Below the pieces are notes generated by a model, which was not told the DNA's origin, made no database searches, and worked only from the letters and a program-made list of their open reading frames with translations. From the NCBI GenBank assembly GCA_012270485.1, contig JAAXIF010000083.1, forward strand, positions 1 to 58,808: a DNA stretch of 58,808 nt. The letters run 5' to 3'. The stretch is from Sphingobacteriales bacterium (GTDB taxonomy: Bacteria; Bacteroidota; Bacteroidia; Chitinophagales; Chitinophagaceae). Positions 32,191 through 42,149 of the stretch are shown here, piece after piece. Within the stretch, counting starts at the first letter, position 1. Each line of letters starts with the position of its first letter. The translations under genes were made by a program, and so were the position numbers.

Positions 32191-33003
32191 CTAAACACTC
32201 ACATTAAAATCTCTCAACGCATCATTCAGACTTGTTTTTAAATCGGTGCTGGCTTTGCGTTGTCCGATGATGAGTGCGCAGCTTACTTGGTATTCGCCGG
32301 CATTGAATTTTTTGGTATAGCTGCCCGGGATAACCACACTTCTGGCCGGAACTCTTCCTTTGTATTCAATGGGCTCATTACCGCTTACATCGATGATTTT
32401 AGTGGATTGTGTGAGTACCACATTGGCACCCAAAACCGCTTCTTTTTCAACGATTACACCTTCTACTACAATACATCTACTGCCAATAAAGCAACCGTCT
32501 TCGATGATCACCGGACTGGCCTGTAATGGTTCCAATACACCGCCAATGCCGACACCACCGCTCAAGTGTACACCTTTGCCTATTTGCGCACAACTACCTA
32601 CTGTTGCCCAGGTATCTACCATCGAACCTTCATCTACATAAGCTCCAATATTTACGTAGCTGGGCATCAATACCACATTACGCGCCACATATGCGCCATA
32701 TCGGGCAACAGCATGTGGAACGGCTCTCACCCCCAATTCTTTATAATTGCTTTTCAGCAACATTTTGTCATAGAACTCAAACGGCGGCAATGTCCAGGTT
32801 TGCATTTGTTGGATACCGAAATACATTAAAATAGCTTGCTTCACCCATTCATTCACCACCCACTTATCTTGTTCCGGTGATGCCACTCTTAATCTTCCTT
32901 TGTCTACTTCTTCAATGACAGCTCTCACTGCATCACTGTATGTATTGTTTTGTAATAACTCCCTGTTCGACCAGGCTTCTTCAATGAGTTTTTTCAGTTC
33001 CAT
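32191..33003 (-). CDS. dapD: 2,3,4,5-tetrahydropyridine-2,6-dicarboxylate N-succinyltransferase
   Basis: A 270-residue left-handed beta-helix acyltransferase of the lysine/diaminopimelate pathway. The N-terminal helical part (1-100) and hexapeptide repeats (about 105-235: VLMPSYVNIGAYVDEGSMVDTW in part, GKGVHLSGGVGIGGVLEP) match DapD. It transfers succinyl from succinyl-CoA to tetrahydrodipicolinate, supplying DAP for peptidoglycan and lysine. Divergent from the tsaC-like gene. Confidence 0.95.
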   Translation of the reverse strand: MELKKLIEEAWSNRELLQNNTYSDAVRAVIEEVDKGRLRVASPEQDKWVVNEWVKQAILMYFGIQQMQTWTLPPFEFYDKMLLKSNYKELGVRAVPHAVARYGAYVARNVVLMPSYVNIGAYVDEGSMVDTWATVGSCAQIGKGVHLSGGVGIGGVLEPLQASPVIIEDGCFIGSRCIVVEGVIVEKEAVLGANVVLTQSTKIIDVSGNEPIEYKGRVPARSVVIPGSYTKKFNAGEYQVSCALIIGQRKASTDLKTSLNDALRDFNVSV

Positions 33004-33085
33004 TACCTAAAATTTTTGCAAACATACAAGTTCGTGAGAAAGTATGGGGCTTGAAAGTCATATTGGGCACAATTTGTACATTGCA

Positions 33086-33664
33086 ATGACAATGCTGCCT
33101 TTTCAACATGATATTGATGCTTGTTTAGAGATCCTCGATACAGGTGGACTCATTCTCTATCCCACAGATACCATTTGGGGAATAGGATGTGATGCTACCA
33201 ATGAAATGGCTGTAGAAAAGATCTATCGGTTGAAACAACGTCCGGATCATAAGCCGATGGTGGTTTTGATGGCAGATGAGAGAGAAATACTGCAGTATGT
33301 TACACAACCTGATTTGCAGGTGTTTGACTATATCAAAGGGGTGAGTAAACCGATAACAGTAGTGTATGAAGGTGGGGTGCGACTTGCTGATCAATTATTG
33401 GCAGATGATAGATCGGTTGCCATACGCATCACTTCAGACTCATTTTGTAAACACCTGATCAAAAGGTTTAAGAAGCCGATTGTCAGCACTTCTGCAAATC
33501 TTTCCGGTTATCCGGCACCTAGGTCTTTTCAGGATATCGACCCCTTAATCAAAGAAGGAGTGGATTATGTGGTTCGTTACCGACAATCAGATGATAACTA
33601 CTATAAACCCTCTTCAGTGGTACGATGGGATAAAAATGGCGAATTGATCATCATTCGCTCCTAA
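33086..33664 (+). CDS. tsaC: L-threonylcarbamoyladenylate synthase (Sua5/YciO/YrdC family)
   Basis: A protein of about 192 residues with the YrdC fold: GGLILYPTDTIWGIGCDA binds ATP and threonine, followed by KIYRLKQRPDHKPMVVLM and PIVSTSANLSG. It makes threonylcarbamoyl-AMP for the t6A37 modification of tRNAs that read ANN codons. I start at the ATG at 33086; the ATG at 33044 would add 14 residues without similarity to the family, and MLPFQ at 33092 is also possible. The short Sua5-less (TsaC) form is present. Confidence 0.9.
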   Translation: MTMLPFQHDIDACLEILDTGGLILYPTDTIWGIGCDATNEMAVEKIYRLKQRPDHKPMVVLMADEREILQYVTQPDLQVFDYIKGVSKPITVVYEGGVRLADQLLADDRSVAIRITSDSFCKHLIKRFKKPIVSTSANLSGYPAPRSFQDIDPLIKEGVDYVVRYRQSDDNYYKPSSVVRWDKNGELIIIRS

Positions 33665-33815
33665 TTGTGCATAAACCTGTGTGAAAATCACAAAATCTGT
33701 TAATTAGCTGTAATTGAGCGCTTTAGCTTGTTTTTGAGCATTTTTGGCAAAAATTTTGTTGAACTTTTAATTGCTTTTCTTGTAATAAAATGCAAATTTA
33801 AAGTAAGCAAAAAAT

Positions 33816-34031
33816 ATGGCACGCGTAATACTCGATGTTCCTACTGAGAAAATGCAGCCTTTCCTGCAGGCTATCCTCAATCTGGGGCTAGAGCGTCATG
33901 CTATTAGCTCTGCTAAATTCAATCAGACCAAAGTTTCAGAAAGAAGAAGACGAAGAGGTCTCAGACAACTTATTTCTACCTATTTGTTGTTCGATTGGGA
34001 GTTCTTCAGCAATGAACTCGAATACGAGTAA
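33816..34031 (+). CDS. small basic hypothetical protein
   Basis: A 71-residue protein: an N-terminal segment with MARVILDVPTEKMQPFLQAI, a strongly basic central patch (SERRRRRGLRQ) and an acidic aromatic C-terminus (LLFDWEFFSNELEYE). I recognise no named domain, but codon use is like its neighbours and it has a 150-base upstream region, so it looks real. The basic patch suggests binding to nucleic acid or ribosomes (inference). It is followed after 37 bases by a heptosyltransferase-like gene. Confidence 0.75.
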   Translation: MARVILDVPTEKMQPFLQAILNLGLERHAISSAKFNQTKVSERRRRRGLRQLISTYLLFDWEFFSNELEYE

Positions 34032-34068
34032 ACAATCGATACAAATTCCTTTGTATTAGCTTTGTGCC

Positions 34069-35064
34069 ATGCAGCGCATTCTGGTTATTCAAACTGCTTT
34101 TATTGGAGATGTGGTATTGGCCACTGGTTTATTGGAAAAGCTTCATCAATATTATCCTGATGCAGCATTGGATATTTTGGTAAGAAAAGGCAATGAGTCA
34201 TTATTTGATGGGCATCCTTTTTTGCACGAGGTATTGATCTGGAATAAAAAATCTGATAAGTATCGACATCTTTTTCAATTATTGAAGTCGATCCGACAAA
34301 ATAGATATGATGCAGTCATCAATATACAACGTTATTTTGCTACCGGTTTCCTGACTGCTTTTTCCGGGGCTTCCAGAAAAATTGGGTTTGATAAAAACCC
34401 ATTTCGTTTTTTCTTCACGGATATTGTTCCTCATCATTTCTCCGTACAAGCTGATGCCCATCATGAAATTCAAAGAAATCATGCATTGATTCGTTCATTG
34501 ACAGATGCGAATGCAGCTAAACCCGTCTTATATCCTACAGCTGAAGCTTTTGAAAAAGTAAAAATATATCAGCAGCGGTCTTATATCTGTATTGCACCGG
34601 CATCTGTGTGGTTCACAAAGCAATATCCTGCAGACCAATGGGTGGACTTGATCCGCCAACTTCCAGACGACTATACCATTTATTTATTGGGGGCACCCGG
34701 TGATAAAAACCTTTGTGATCAGATACGGTTACAATCAGGGGATAAGGCAACCGATCTTAGTGGATATTTGTCTTTTCTTGAATCAGCTGCTTTGATGAAA
34801 AATGCAGTCATGAATTATGTCAATGATTCAGCACCTATGCATTTTGCTTCCGCCATGAATGCGCCTGTAACGGCAGTATATTGTTCAACGATACCCGGAT
34901 TTGGTTATGGTCCACTTTCTGATAACAGCCATGTTATTCAGACGATCGAACCTCTTTCTTGTAGACCCTGCGGATTACATGGGCATCAAACTTGTCCGGA
35001 AAAACATTTCAAGTGTGCCCGTACGATTCAAACTGAACAGCTAGTGAATAGTCTCAGTTCCTGA
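34069..35064 (+). CDS. glycosyltransferase family 9 (heptosyltransferase-like)
   Basis: A 331-residue GT-B glycosyltransferase. The N-terminal RILVIQTAFIGDVVLATGLLEKL and the later ICIAPASVWFTKQYPADQW and MNYVNDSAPMHFASAMNAP segments are typical of ADP-heptose:LPS heptosyltransferases. It probably adds a heptose or similar sugar to the LPS core on the cytoplasmic side. A TAGCTTTG box at 34057-34064 lies five bases before the ATG, so the transcript may be nearly leaderless. Confidence 0.9.
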   Translation: MQRILVIQTAFIGDVVLATGLLEKLHQYYPDAALDILVRKGNESLFDGHPFLHEVLIWNKKSDKYRHLFQLLKSIRQNRYDAVINIQRYFATGFLTAFSGASRKIGFDKNPFRFFFTDIVPHHFSVQADAHHEIQRNHALIRSLTDANAAKPVLYPTAEAFEKVKIYQQRSYICIAPASVWFTKQYPADQWVDLIRQLPDDYTIYLLGAPGDKNLCDQIRLQSGDKATDLSGYLSFLESAALMKNAVMNYVNDSAPMHFASAMNAPVTAVYCSTIPGFGYGPLSDNSHVIQTIEPLSCRPCGLHGHQTCPEKHFKCARTIQTEQLVNSLSS

Positions 35065-35095
35065 TAAATAAGGAAACAAGTTACCTTTGCACCGC

Positions 35096-36514
35096 ATGGA
35101 TATTGTTTGTACAGATAAAGAAGCACTTATTTTTCAACAGATAGGAAAAGCAGCGGCATCTCTCAATATGCCCTGTTACCTGATAGGCGGTTTTGTGCGT
35201 GATAAAATCATTGGCCGGGCTACCAAGGATATTGATATTGTTTGTATTGGGGATGGTATCAGTCTCGCTCATAAAGTGGCTGAGGCATTTCATCCCAAAC
35301 CTTATGTTTCCTTTTTTAAAAATTTTGGAACAGCACAGATCAAAATCGATGATTTGGAAATTGAATTTGTGGGTGCACGCAAAGAAAGTTATGCGAAGAA
35401 CAGTCGCAAACCTGAAGTGGTTCCCGGGACCATTGAAGATGATCAAAATAGACGTGATTTTACCATCAATGCAATGGCCATTAGTTTGAATGCTGCGGAT
35501 TATGGTTCACTTATCGATCCTTTTAATGGGATACAGTCAATTCGTGACAAAATCATTGTAACACCATTAGAACCTTCACAAACATTCAGTGATGATCCTT
35601 TGCGCATGATGAGAGCCATTCGATTTGCGGCGCAACTGAACTATACCATTGTGCCTGAAACACTGGCTGCTATCGCTGCCAATGTGCATCGAATCAGTAT
35701 TGTTTCACAAGAGCGGATTACTGATGAGCTAAACAAGATCATGCTCTGCGAAAAACCTTCGGTTGGATGGGATCTTTTATTTAAGACAGGTCTGTTACAA
35801 AAAATTTTCCCTCAAATGGTAGATCTTCATGGAGCGGAATATATCGATGGTCTGGGTCATAAAGATAATTTCTATCATACCCTGCAGGTGTTGGATAATA
35901 TGGCAACATCCACTGACGATCTATGGTTGAGATGGGCAGCGCTTTTGCATGATATTGGGAAACCTGCTACTAAAAGATTTGAAGAAGGTCATGGTTTTAC
36001 TTTTCATGGACATGAAGTGGTAGGCGCTAGGATGGTTCCTAAAATCTTCTCGAAATTGAAGTTGCCATTGAATGAAAAGATGAAGCAGGTACAGAAGTTG
36101 GTATTACTGCATTTACGTCCTATAAGTCTTACAAAAGAAAACATCACTGATAGTGCGATAAGAAGATTGTTGTTTGATGCGGGTGAAGATATTGATGCTT
36201 TAATGATGCTATGTTCTGCTGATATCACCAGTAAAAACAAGCATAAAGTAAAAAGGTATCTTCAAAATTTCGAACTGGTTAAAGAACGGTTATTGGAAGT
36301 GGAGGATGCAGATCGAATCCGAAACTGGCAACCACCAATTACCGGGGAAATCATCATGGCAACATTTGGGTTAACTCCCGGCAGACAAGTAGGTATTATC
36401 AAAGATGCTATACGTGAAGCCATATTAGATGGGGTTATTCCTAACGAATATGAAGCGGCAAAAAAGTTCATGTTAGAAAAGGGGAAAGAACTGGACTTGG
36501 AGGCCATTGAATAA
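35096..36514 (+). CDS. cca: CCA tRNA nucleotidyltransferase with HD domain
   Basis: A 472-residue class II nucleotidyltransferase. [11 protein letters not shown] with DIDIVC is the catalytic head; [11 protein letters not shown] follows; the RNA-binding neck is at about 170-260; and an HD phosphohydrolase domain ([11 protein letters not shown]) lies at about 280-390. It adds or repairs the 3' CCA of tRNAs, consistent with the tRNA-Leu gene here not encoding CCA. I start at the ATG at 35096, not the TTG three codons upstream. A TACCTTTG box at 35082-35089 lies six bases before the ATG. Confidence 0.95.
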   Translation: MDIVCTDKEALIFQQIGKAAASLNMPCYLIGGFVRDKIIGRATKDIDIVCIGDGISLAHKVAEAFHPKPYVSFFKNFGTAQIKIDDLEIEFVGARKESYAKNSRKPEVVPGTIEDDQNRRDFTINAMAISLNAADYGSLIDPFNGIQSIRDKIIVTPLEPSQTFSDDPLRMMRAIRFAAQLNYTIVPETLAAIAANVHRISIVSQERITDELNKIMLCEKPSVGWDLLFKTGLLQKIFPQMVDLHGAEYIDGLGHKDNFYHTLQVLDNMATSTDDLWLRWAALLHDIGKPATKRFEEGHGFTFHGHEVVGARMVPKIFSKLKLPLNEKMKQVQKLVLLHLRPISLTKENITDSAIRRLLFDAGEDIDALMMLCSADITSKNKHKVKRYLQNFELVKERLLEVEDADRIRNWQPPITGEIIMATFGLTPGRQVGIIKDAIREAILDGVIPNEYEAAKKFMLEKGKELDLEAIE

Positions 36515-36587
36515 ATTGTATTTTAGCGTTTCTGATGACAACAAATACTGTTGTTTTTACTTATTATAAAAGACTTAAGCATTTAGA

Positions 36588-37151
36588 ATGGCCATTCTGA
36601 AATTCAGGGTTTATTTGGAGGAAGATGATGCGGTGTACCGCGATATTGTGATCAAGCATACACAATACTTTATCGATTTGCATTTTGCGATCCTGAAAGC
36701 CTATGAGTTTGATCAGAAGCACCAGGCTACTTTTTTTAGGAGTAATGATAATTGGCAACGTGGTCGTGAGATCAGTTTTGAGCGATATGATAAATCATAT
36801 GTAGCAGAGCCCTTGCTTATGAGTGATACCACGATTGGTAGCGAGATTCGTGATACCAATCAAAAATTTATTTATCTCTACGATTTTGCAAAAAACTGGA
36901 CTTTTTTAGTGGAGTTGATCAATGTGAGTAAGGAAGAGAATAATAAACTCAGCTATCCGGTCACATCCAGGGTAGAAGGTATCGGTCCGCAACAATATGG
37001 AACAAAAAGTCTTTTAGGCGATAAATTCGCTGATATTGAAGAGAAATATGATCTTACAGAGGCATCGGATGGATTTGGTGAAGAAGGAGAAGAGGGCGAA
37101 TCTGATGGGGATGATTTTGGCGCTGAAGAAAGTACAGAAGAAGATTTTTAA
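36588..37151 (+). CDS. PRiA4 ORF3-like (IS1096 TnpR-like) domain protein
   Basis: A 187-residue protein whose first about 150 residues match the plasmid pRiA4b ORF3 fold: FRVYLEEDDAVYRDIVIKHTQ in part, DLHFAILKAYEFD, and YLYDFAKNWTFLVELI. The last 35 residues are an almost purely acidic tail (Glu, Asp and Gly). The domain is found on mobile elements and in chromosomes, with no proven function. No transposase lies near, and the flanks are core genes, so here it is probably a resident gene. Confidence 0.85.
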   Translation: MAILKFRVYLEEDDAVYRDIVIKHTQYFIDLHFAILKAYEFDQKHQATFFRSNDNWQRGREISFERYDKSYVAEPLLMSDTTIGSEIRDTNQKFIYLYDFAKNWTFLVELINVSKEENNKLSYPVTSRVEGIGPQQYGTKSLLGDKFADIEEKYDLTEASDGFGEEGEEGESDGDDFGAEESTEEDF

Positions 37152-37196
37152 TCCTTGCATCTTTTAAGTAGTTATCAAGATATATAACCCTAATCA

Positions 37197-38111
37197 TTGT
37201 CTTCACATACAGCCATATTGATTGTTGGTCCAACGGCTGTAGGTAAAACCGCTGTTGCCATCGCATTGGCTCAGTTGTTCCAAACGGAAATTCTGTCTTC
37301 AGATTCCAGACAATGCTATCGTGAAATGAATATCGGTGTAGCTCGTCCTTCTGCCGAAGAACTGGCAACCGTACCTCATCATTTTATTGCGTCACATTCT
37401 ATTGATGAAGAAGTAAATGCTGGTATCTATGAAACCTATGCGCTCGAAAAGGCAGCCATTATTTTTAAGCAACACTCCACATTAATTGTAACAGGCGGCA
37501 CGGGTTTATATATCAAAGCATTTTGTGAGGGTATTGATGATATGCCCGAAATAGACCTCTCCATCAGACAAGAACTCAATCAGAGCTATGCTACAAATGG
37601 ATTGGCATGGTTGCAACAGGAAGTGGCCAAGCGTGATCCAGTTTTCTGGCAAATTGCTGAACAGCAAAACCCCCACAGGTTATTACGAGCATTAGAAATA
37701 CTGGAAGGGACAGGTAAATCGATAACCAGTTTTCGAATCGGCAAAAAAGTTGAAAGACCATTTCGAATTGTGAAGATCGGACTTGAAATGGAAAGGGCTG
37801 AATTGAATGCGCGCATTCATCTACGCGTTGAACAAATGATGGAGCAGGGATTATTGGATGAAGTCAAAGCATTGTATCCCTTTAAGCATTTGAATGCTTT
37901 ACAAACCGTAGGTTATCAGGAATTGTTTGATCATTTAGATGGAAGTATTGCTTATGATAGAGCTGTTGAATTGATTCAACAGCATACGCGACAATACGCA
38001 AAAAGACAAATGACTTGGTTTAAAAAAGACAGCAGCATTCACTGGGTAAATGCTGCTGTTGATCCTGTATCGCAGATTCAAAAAATACTGCTTGAACAGG
38101 GTATTGATTAG
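37197..38111 (+). CDS. miaA: tRNA dimethylallyltransferase
   Basis: A 304-residue enzyme that transfers a dimethylallyl group to A37 of tRNAs reading UNN codons. P-loop LIVGPTAVGKTA, SSDSRQCYREMNIG, GGTGLYIKA, and the C-terminal TRQYAKRQMTWF motif. The start must be the TTG at 37197, because an in-frame TAA lies at 37191-37193 and the P-loop begins ten codons later. No Shine-Dalgarno sequence is visible. Confidence 0.95.
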   Translation: MSSHTAILIVGPTAVGKTAVAIALAQLFQTEILSSDSRQCYREMNIGVARPSAEELATVPHHFIASHSIDEEVNAGIYETYALEKAAIIFKQHSTLIVTGGTGLYIKAFCEGIDDMPEIDLSIRQELNQSYATNGLAWLQQEVAKRDPVFWQIAEQQNPHRLLRALEILEGTGKSITSFRIGKKVERPFRIVKIGLEMERAELNARIHLRVEQMMEQGLLDEVKALYPFKHLNALQTVGYQELFDHLDGSIAYDRAVELIQQHTRQYAKRQMTWFKKDSSIHWVNAAVDPVSQIQKILLEQGID

Positions 38112-38116
38112 ATTAT

Positions 38117-39646
38117 TTAGAACTTAAATCCAAGTGTAAGCATCACAGAACCTCTTGATCCGGTTTGCTCCGCGAATGTGTTGGGTTTATCATTGAGGCG
38201 ATATGCAAACTGAACATCGCGATTGAATGCATGTGCATAGCTGAGGTCAATGAAAATACCTTTATCGCGATAACCCACACCTCCGGTCGCCAGAATACGA
38301 TTGGCTTTTAGTTCTTCCTCTGCGTATGGACTTCCATAATAAGCTCCACCCAGTCGAAACATAAACGTATGATACTTTAGTTCACCACCTAAACGGAAAT
38401 TGATGTTGCCTTTATAAGTGTCTTTAATAACATCGTTCAAAAGGTCATAATAATTCACGAGTGCTTGGTCTGTCTTATCTTCGGCAGAAAATCTTGAGCC
38501 TCGATAATTAACATATTCCAGATCAGCACTAATGAATGCTCTTTGTCTCCGTGTATCTTTGATTTCTCTGAAAACATAACTAGCGCTTACAATGGCTCTC
38601 CAGGGTGTAATTAAGTTATAATTGCTATTACCTGGATTACCGCTATTGAGATTGTCACTGTTTTCGGAACGAATACCTGCATAACTTTCAGTATTAGCAG
38701 TCATAGAAGCACGTACTCTGTCTTTAAAAGTGATGTACTGAGGTGTATGAAATGAAAAGCCAATTCTCCAATGTTCCTTTGGTTTATAAATGGTACCGAT
38801 TTTCGCTCCAATACCAACTCCTTGAGAGGTAAAAGTTTCGCGAAATTCAAAACTGCTGAATTGGTTATTGGGATTGCTGGTAGCATCTGTTTCACGATAC
38901 ACCAGATCACGAGAATAACTAATAACAGGAATGGTAAGACTTCCACCAACATACATTTTATCTTCCATATTGCCTGCAACGCCAAGTGCTATTTCATGGT
39001 ATCCACCTCTTGTAGTGGCATCATAAGATTGATTCACACCGGTTGAAATCGGCACCAAACTTTGATAACCGATAAAGTTACCACTGGCATTATTCGCTGT
39101 ATCTACCAAGAAGGTTCTAAACGCGAGAGAAGAACCAAAGATATAATTGCTCAATGCAGCATTGGTATCAGCAAGATCTCGAGTCAATTCTTCCAGATAC
39201 TGTTCTGAGAATGAACTCATGTTATTGAATCCTTTGAATTGAATTCGATTGTTATAGCTGGCTAATTGGTTTACTGAAAGGGCAAACGCACTACTGGTCC
39301 ATTTACTTTTTCTGTTAACGCCCGTACTCAAAATAACGCCGGACGCACCATAACCAAAACTGTTCTTATTATTAAGGGTATCAGAACCGCGATATTTGAA
39401 TTTGTTGTTGTTCAATAAGAATCCGGGTGATAAAACGAATTCATTGGTTTTGAATAATCCAATACCTGCAGGATTCACGTGGCTGGCTGTGATTTCGCCT
39501 CCTAAAGATCCCATCACACCACCGGTTGCAATATTTCTCGCAGAACCATTTTGTGTGAACCAGGCAGTTCGTAATGAATAATCTGGGTTTTGTGAAGATG
39601 CTATTAAGGTGAGCATCAATGTCAGGGATAGTAAATATATTTTCAT
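38117..39646 (-). CDS. outer membrane protein transport protein (FadL/OmpP1/TodX-like)
   Basis: A 509-residue exported beta-barrel protein. After a signal peptide (cleaved near residue 18) comes the FadL-type N-terminus: DYSLRTAWFTQNGSARNIATGG in part and GSLGGEITASHVNPAGIGLF. Alternating aromatic beta strands continue to the C-terminal SVMLTLGFKF, ending in Phe as for BAM substrates. The family transports hydrophobic molecules such as fatty acids. The substrate is not evident. Confidence 0.87.
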   Translation of the reverse strand: MKIYLLSLTLMLTLIASSQNPDYSLRTAWFTQNGSARNIATGGVMGSLGGEITASHVNPAGIGLFKTNEFVLSPGFLLNNNKFKYRGSDTLNNKNSFGYGASGVILSTGVNRKSKWTSSAFALSVNQLASYNNRIQFKGFNNMSSFSEQYLEELTRDLADTNAALSNYIFGSSLAFRTFLVDTANNASGNFIGYQSLVPISTGVNQSYDATTRGGYHEIALGVAGNMEDKMYVGGSLTIPVISYSRDLVYRETDATSNPNNQFSSFEFRETFTSQGVGIGAKIGTIYKPKEHWRIGFSFHTPQYITFKDRVRASMTANTESYAGIRSENSDNLNSGNPGNSNYNLITPWRAIVSASYVFREIKDTRRQRAFISADLEYVNYRGSRFSAEDKTDQALVNYYDLLNDVIKDTYKGNINFRLGGELKYHTFMFRLGGAYYGSPYAEEELKANRILATGGVGYRDKGIFIDLSYAHAFNRDVQFAYRLNDKPNTFAEQTGSRGSVMLTLGFKF

Positions 39647-39721
39647 GTTACAATCTGTTTGGGTATAGGTTTAGTATGAGGTGTACAACACCCGAATCTA
39701 TTATTGCCTGAAGTGTAAGAA

Positions 39722-40495
39722 TTAATTACCCCTGCCTCCGCGACCAGAACTGGAACTGCTACCTGTGCTTTTCACGCCGCCACTATTACCACCCGCAGAA
39801 CTGCTAGGGGTTGCAGAAGAACTGCTGCTATTTGAAAAACTTCTTACAGGTCTATCAAAACTTGAGCTAGAATTACCGGGACTGGTAGTAAACACGCGTT
39901 TCAACAAACTTCCAAAACTGTTGGATGACGTATTATTGGAATTCATGAATGATCCTATTTTCGGATTGTAGTAGCCGCCATTGTTGTTACTAAAGCCCTT
40001 TATATTGCGGTAGGCGGAAAGATTGCTTCCGGAAGTTCGTCCGCCAGCATAAAATTTAGGGGAAGCATAAGCAATCAATGTATACATCGGATTGTTCCAT
40101 CCCCATCCAAATCCTAGTCCGGGCTGCATTCTCCATAATCCATAGCTGAAGGAAGGATTCAATGGATTATTCCAGGTATAGAAACTATTCCAATTACTGA
40201 AGTGGTTATACCTGCAAAAGTCATAGCGACTGTCGTACCAATAATCAAAGTCATCAATACCAGACCAACGGTTTCTGTTCGCTACTTTCATACGTAAGTA
40301 ACGATCATCCTGGCTGCTGGCATATTCTTCATAACGCTCTTGCTGTTCTCTTACCTTCTCCTCTTCACGTCTGCTGCCGCCATCCCTGCCGGGTGAGTAA
40401 TAAACATCATCAGGTGTTTGTCCGCTCTGATATGCCGTAGAACATCCTGAAAGGAGTCCGATGGTGAGCAATGAACCAAGTATCATTCTTTTCAT
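39722..40495 (-). CDS. hypothetical lipoprotein with low-complexity Ser/Gly tail
   Basis: A 257-residue protein from the ATG at 40495 (MKRMILGSLL); longer frames lack a signal. Lipobox LLSGCSTAY anchors it. Residues about 40-70 are charged and helical, the middle is rich in Trp, Tyr, Asn and Phe, and the last about 50 residues are Ser, Gly and Arg repeats ending RGGRGN. No known domain is seen. Composition suggests a surface or periplasmic structural protein. It is divergent from proS. Confidence 0.78.
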   Translation of the reverse strand: MKRMILGSLLTIGLLSGCSTAYQSGQTPDDVYYSPGRDGGSRREEEKVREQQERYEEYASSQDDRYLRMKVANRNRWSGIDDFDYWYDSRYDFCRYNHFSNWNSFYTWNNPLNPSFSYGLWRMQPGLGFGWGWNNPMYTLIAYASPKFYAGGRTSGSNLSAYRNIKGFSNNNGGYYNPKIGSFMNSNNTSSNSFGSLLKRVFTTSPGNSSSSFDRPVRSFSNSSSSSATPSSSAGGNSGGVKSTGSSSSSGRGGRGN

Positions 40496-40634
40496 AACAT
40501 CAGGATTGAGAAGGTTAGATAATGTGAAGTTACATACATTTGCGCTGTTATGGACTTCCTGTAAACAGCGGCAATTAGTTTGCCAACTAACAACTGTAAG
40601 CAATCTATTTTGTTAAGAGAATTATAATATTATT

Positions 40635-42113
40635 ATGAGTAAGGAAATCACTTCCAGAGCGCAAGATTATTCTCAGTGGTACAATGACCTCATTATTAAA
40701 GGTGGTTTGGCAGATTATAGTGCCGTGAGAGGTTGCATGGTCATCAAACCTTATGGTTTCGCACTTTGGGAGAACATGCGTGATGTATTGGATCGAATGT
40801 TCAAAGAAACTGGTCATCAGAATGCTTATTTCCCGCTCTTTATTCCCAAAAGTTTATTTGAAGCAGAGGAAAAGAATGCAGAAGGTTTCGCAAAGGAATG
40901 TGCAGTTGTTACGCACTATCGCTTAAAAACCGATCCTACTAATAAAGGAAAACTCATTGTAGATCCTGAAGCAAAGCTGGAAGAAGAACTGGTGGTTCGT
41001 CCAACCAGTGAAGCCATTATTTGGAATACTTATAAAACATGGATTCAATCTTATCGTGATCTTCCGATTCTGGTGAACCAGTGGGCGAATGTGGTAAGAT
41101 GGGAAATGAGAACAAGATTATTTCTTCGTACTGCAGAGTTTCTCTGGCAGGAAGGTCATACGGCACATGCTACCAAAGAAGAAGCGGTTGACGAAACCGT
41201 CAAAATGCTAAACGTATACGCCGATTTTGTGGAGAATTGGATGGCTGTTCCGGTAATCAAGGGTGTGAAAACACCCAACGAACGTTTTGCAGGTGCTGAA
41301 GACACTTATTGTATTGAAGCAATGATGCAGGATGGAAAAGCATTACAGGCAGGTACTTCCCATTTTCTTGGTCAGAATTTTGCAAAAGCATTTGATGTAA
41401 AATTCAGTGATAAGAATAATCAACTGGAATATGTTTGGGCTACAAGCTGGGGTGTAAGTACCCGTTTGATTGGTGCATTGGTGATGGCGCATAGTGATGA
41501 TAGTGGATTGGTATTACCTCCGCGTATCGCACCATTACAAGTGGTGATTGTTCCCATTTTCAAAGGAGAGGAACAAAAAGCACAGATTGATGAGCGGGTT
41601 CATCAGCTAATGAAAGAACTCAAGACCTTAGGTATATCTGTGAAGTATGACGACAGTGATAATGCCAGACCGGGATGGAAATTTGCAGAATATGAATTGA
41701 AAGGTGTTCCTGTACGTGTGGCTATCGGTGCACGTGATCTTGAAAATAATGTAGCAGAAATAGCTAGAAGAGATACTAAGGAAAAGAATACGGTTTCTTT
41801 GAATGGACTTTCCACCTATATACAAAACCTGTTAGAAGAGATTCAGCAAAATATTTTCAACAGAGCCAAACAGTATCGAGACGAGCATATTACTCTGGCG
41901 AATAGTTGGGATGAATTTGTTCAGCTACTGGATACTAAAGGTGGATTTATTGCCGCTCATTGGGATGGCACCGGTGAAACAGAAGACAAGATCAAAGAAT
42001 TGACCAAGGCTACGATACGTTGTATCCCATTGGACAACCAGGCGGAAGAAGGTGTTTGTATACTTAGTGGAAAGCCTTCTGCTCAAAGGGTTTTATTTGC
42101 AAGAGCTTACTAG
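40635..42113 (+). CDS. proS: prolyl-tRNA synthetase (type lacking the INS editing domain)
   Basis: A 492-residue class II aminoacyl-tRNA synthetase of the archaeal/eukaryote-like type (ProS type 3): class II motif 1 near [16 protein letters not shown], motif 2 near [21 protein letters not shown] in part, and motif 3 with [14 protein letters not shown]. The anticodon-binding domain (about 285-390) and the C-terminal zinc-like region follow. The last residue is Tyr, as usual for this type. It is a single gene with a downstream truB. Confidence 0.95.
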   Translation: MSKEITSRAQDYSQWYNDLIIKGGLADYSAVRGCMVIKPYGFALWENMRDVLDRMFKETGHQNAYFPLFIPKSLFEAEEKNAEGFAKECAVVTHYRLKTDPTNKGKLIVDPEAKLEEELVVRPTSEAIIWNTYKTWIQSYRDLPILVNQWANVVRWEMRTRLFLRTAEFLWQEGHTAHATKEEAVDETVKMLNVYADFVENWMAVPVIKGVKTPNERFAGAEDTYCIEAMMQDGKALQAGTSHFLGQNFAKAFDVKFSDKNNQLEYVWATSWGVSTRLIGALVMAHSDDSGLVLPPRIAPLQVVIVPIFKGEEQKAQIDERVHQLMKELKTLGISVKYDDSDNARPGWKFAEYELKGVPVRVAIGARDLENNVAEIARRDTKEKNTVSLNGLSTYIQNLLEEIQQNIFNRAKQYRDEHITLANSWDEFVQLLDTKGGFIAAHWDGTGETEDKIKELTKATIRCIPLDNQAEEGVCILSGKPSAQRVLFARAY

Positions 42114-42149
42114 TATTCACAGCATCCGTGCAAATACATTATCCCTCCA

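Noticed and set aside
36588..37151. Active insertion sequence
   Set aside because: There are no transposase and no terminal repeats around the PRiA4-like gene.
40496..40603. 36-residue extension of the lipoprotein at 39722
   Set aside because: The extension hides a good lipobox signal peptide that begins at the ATG at 40495.
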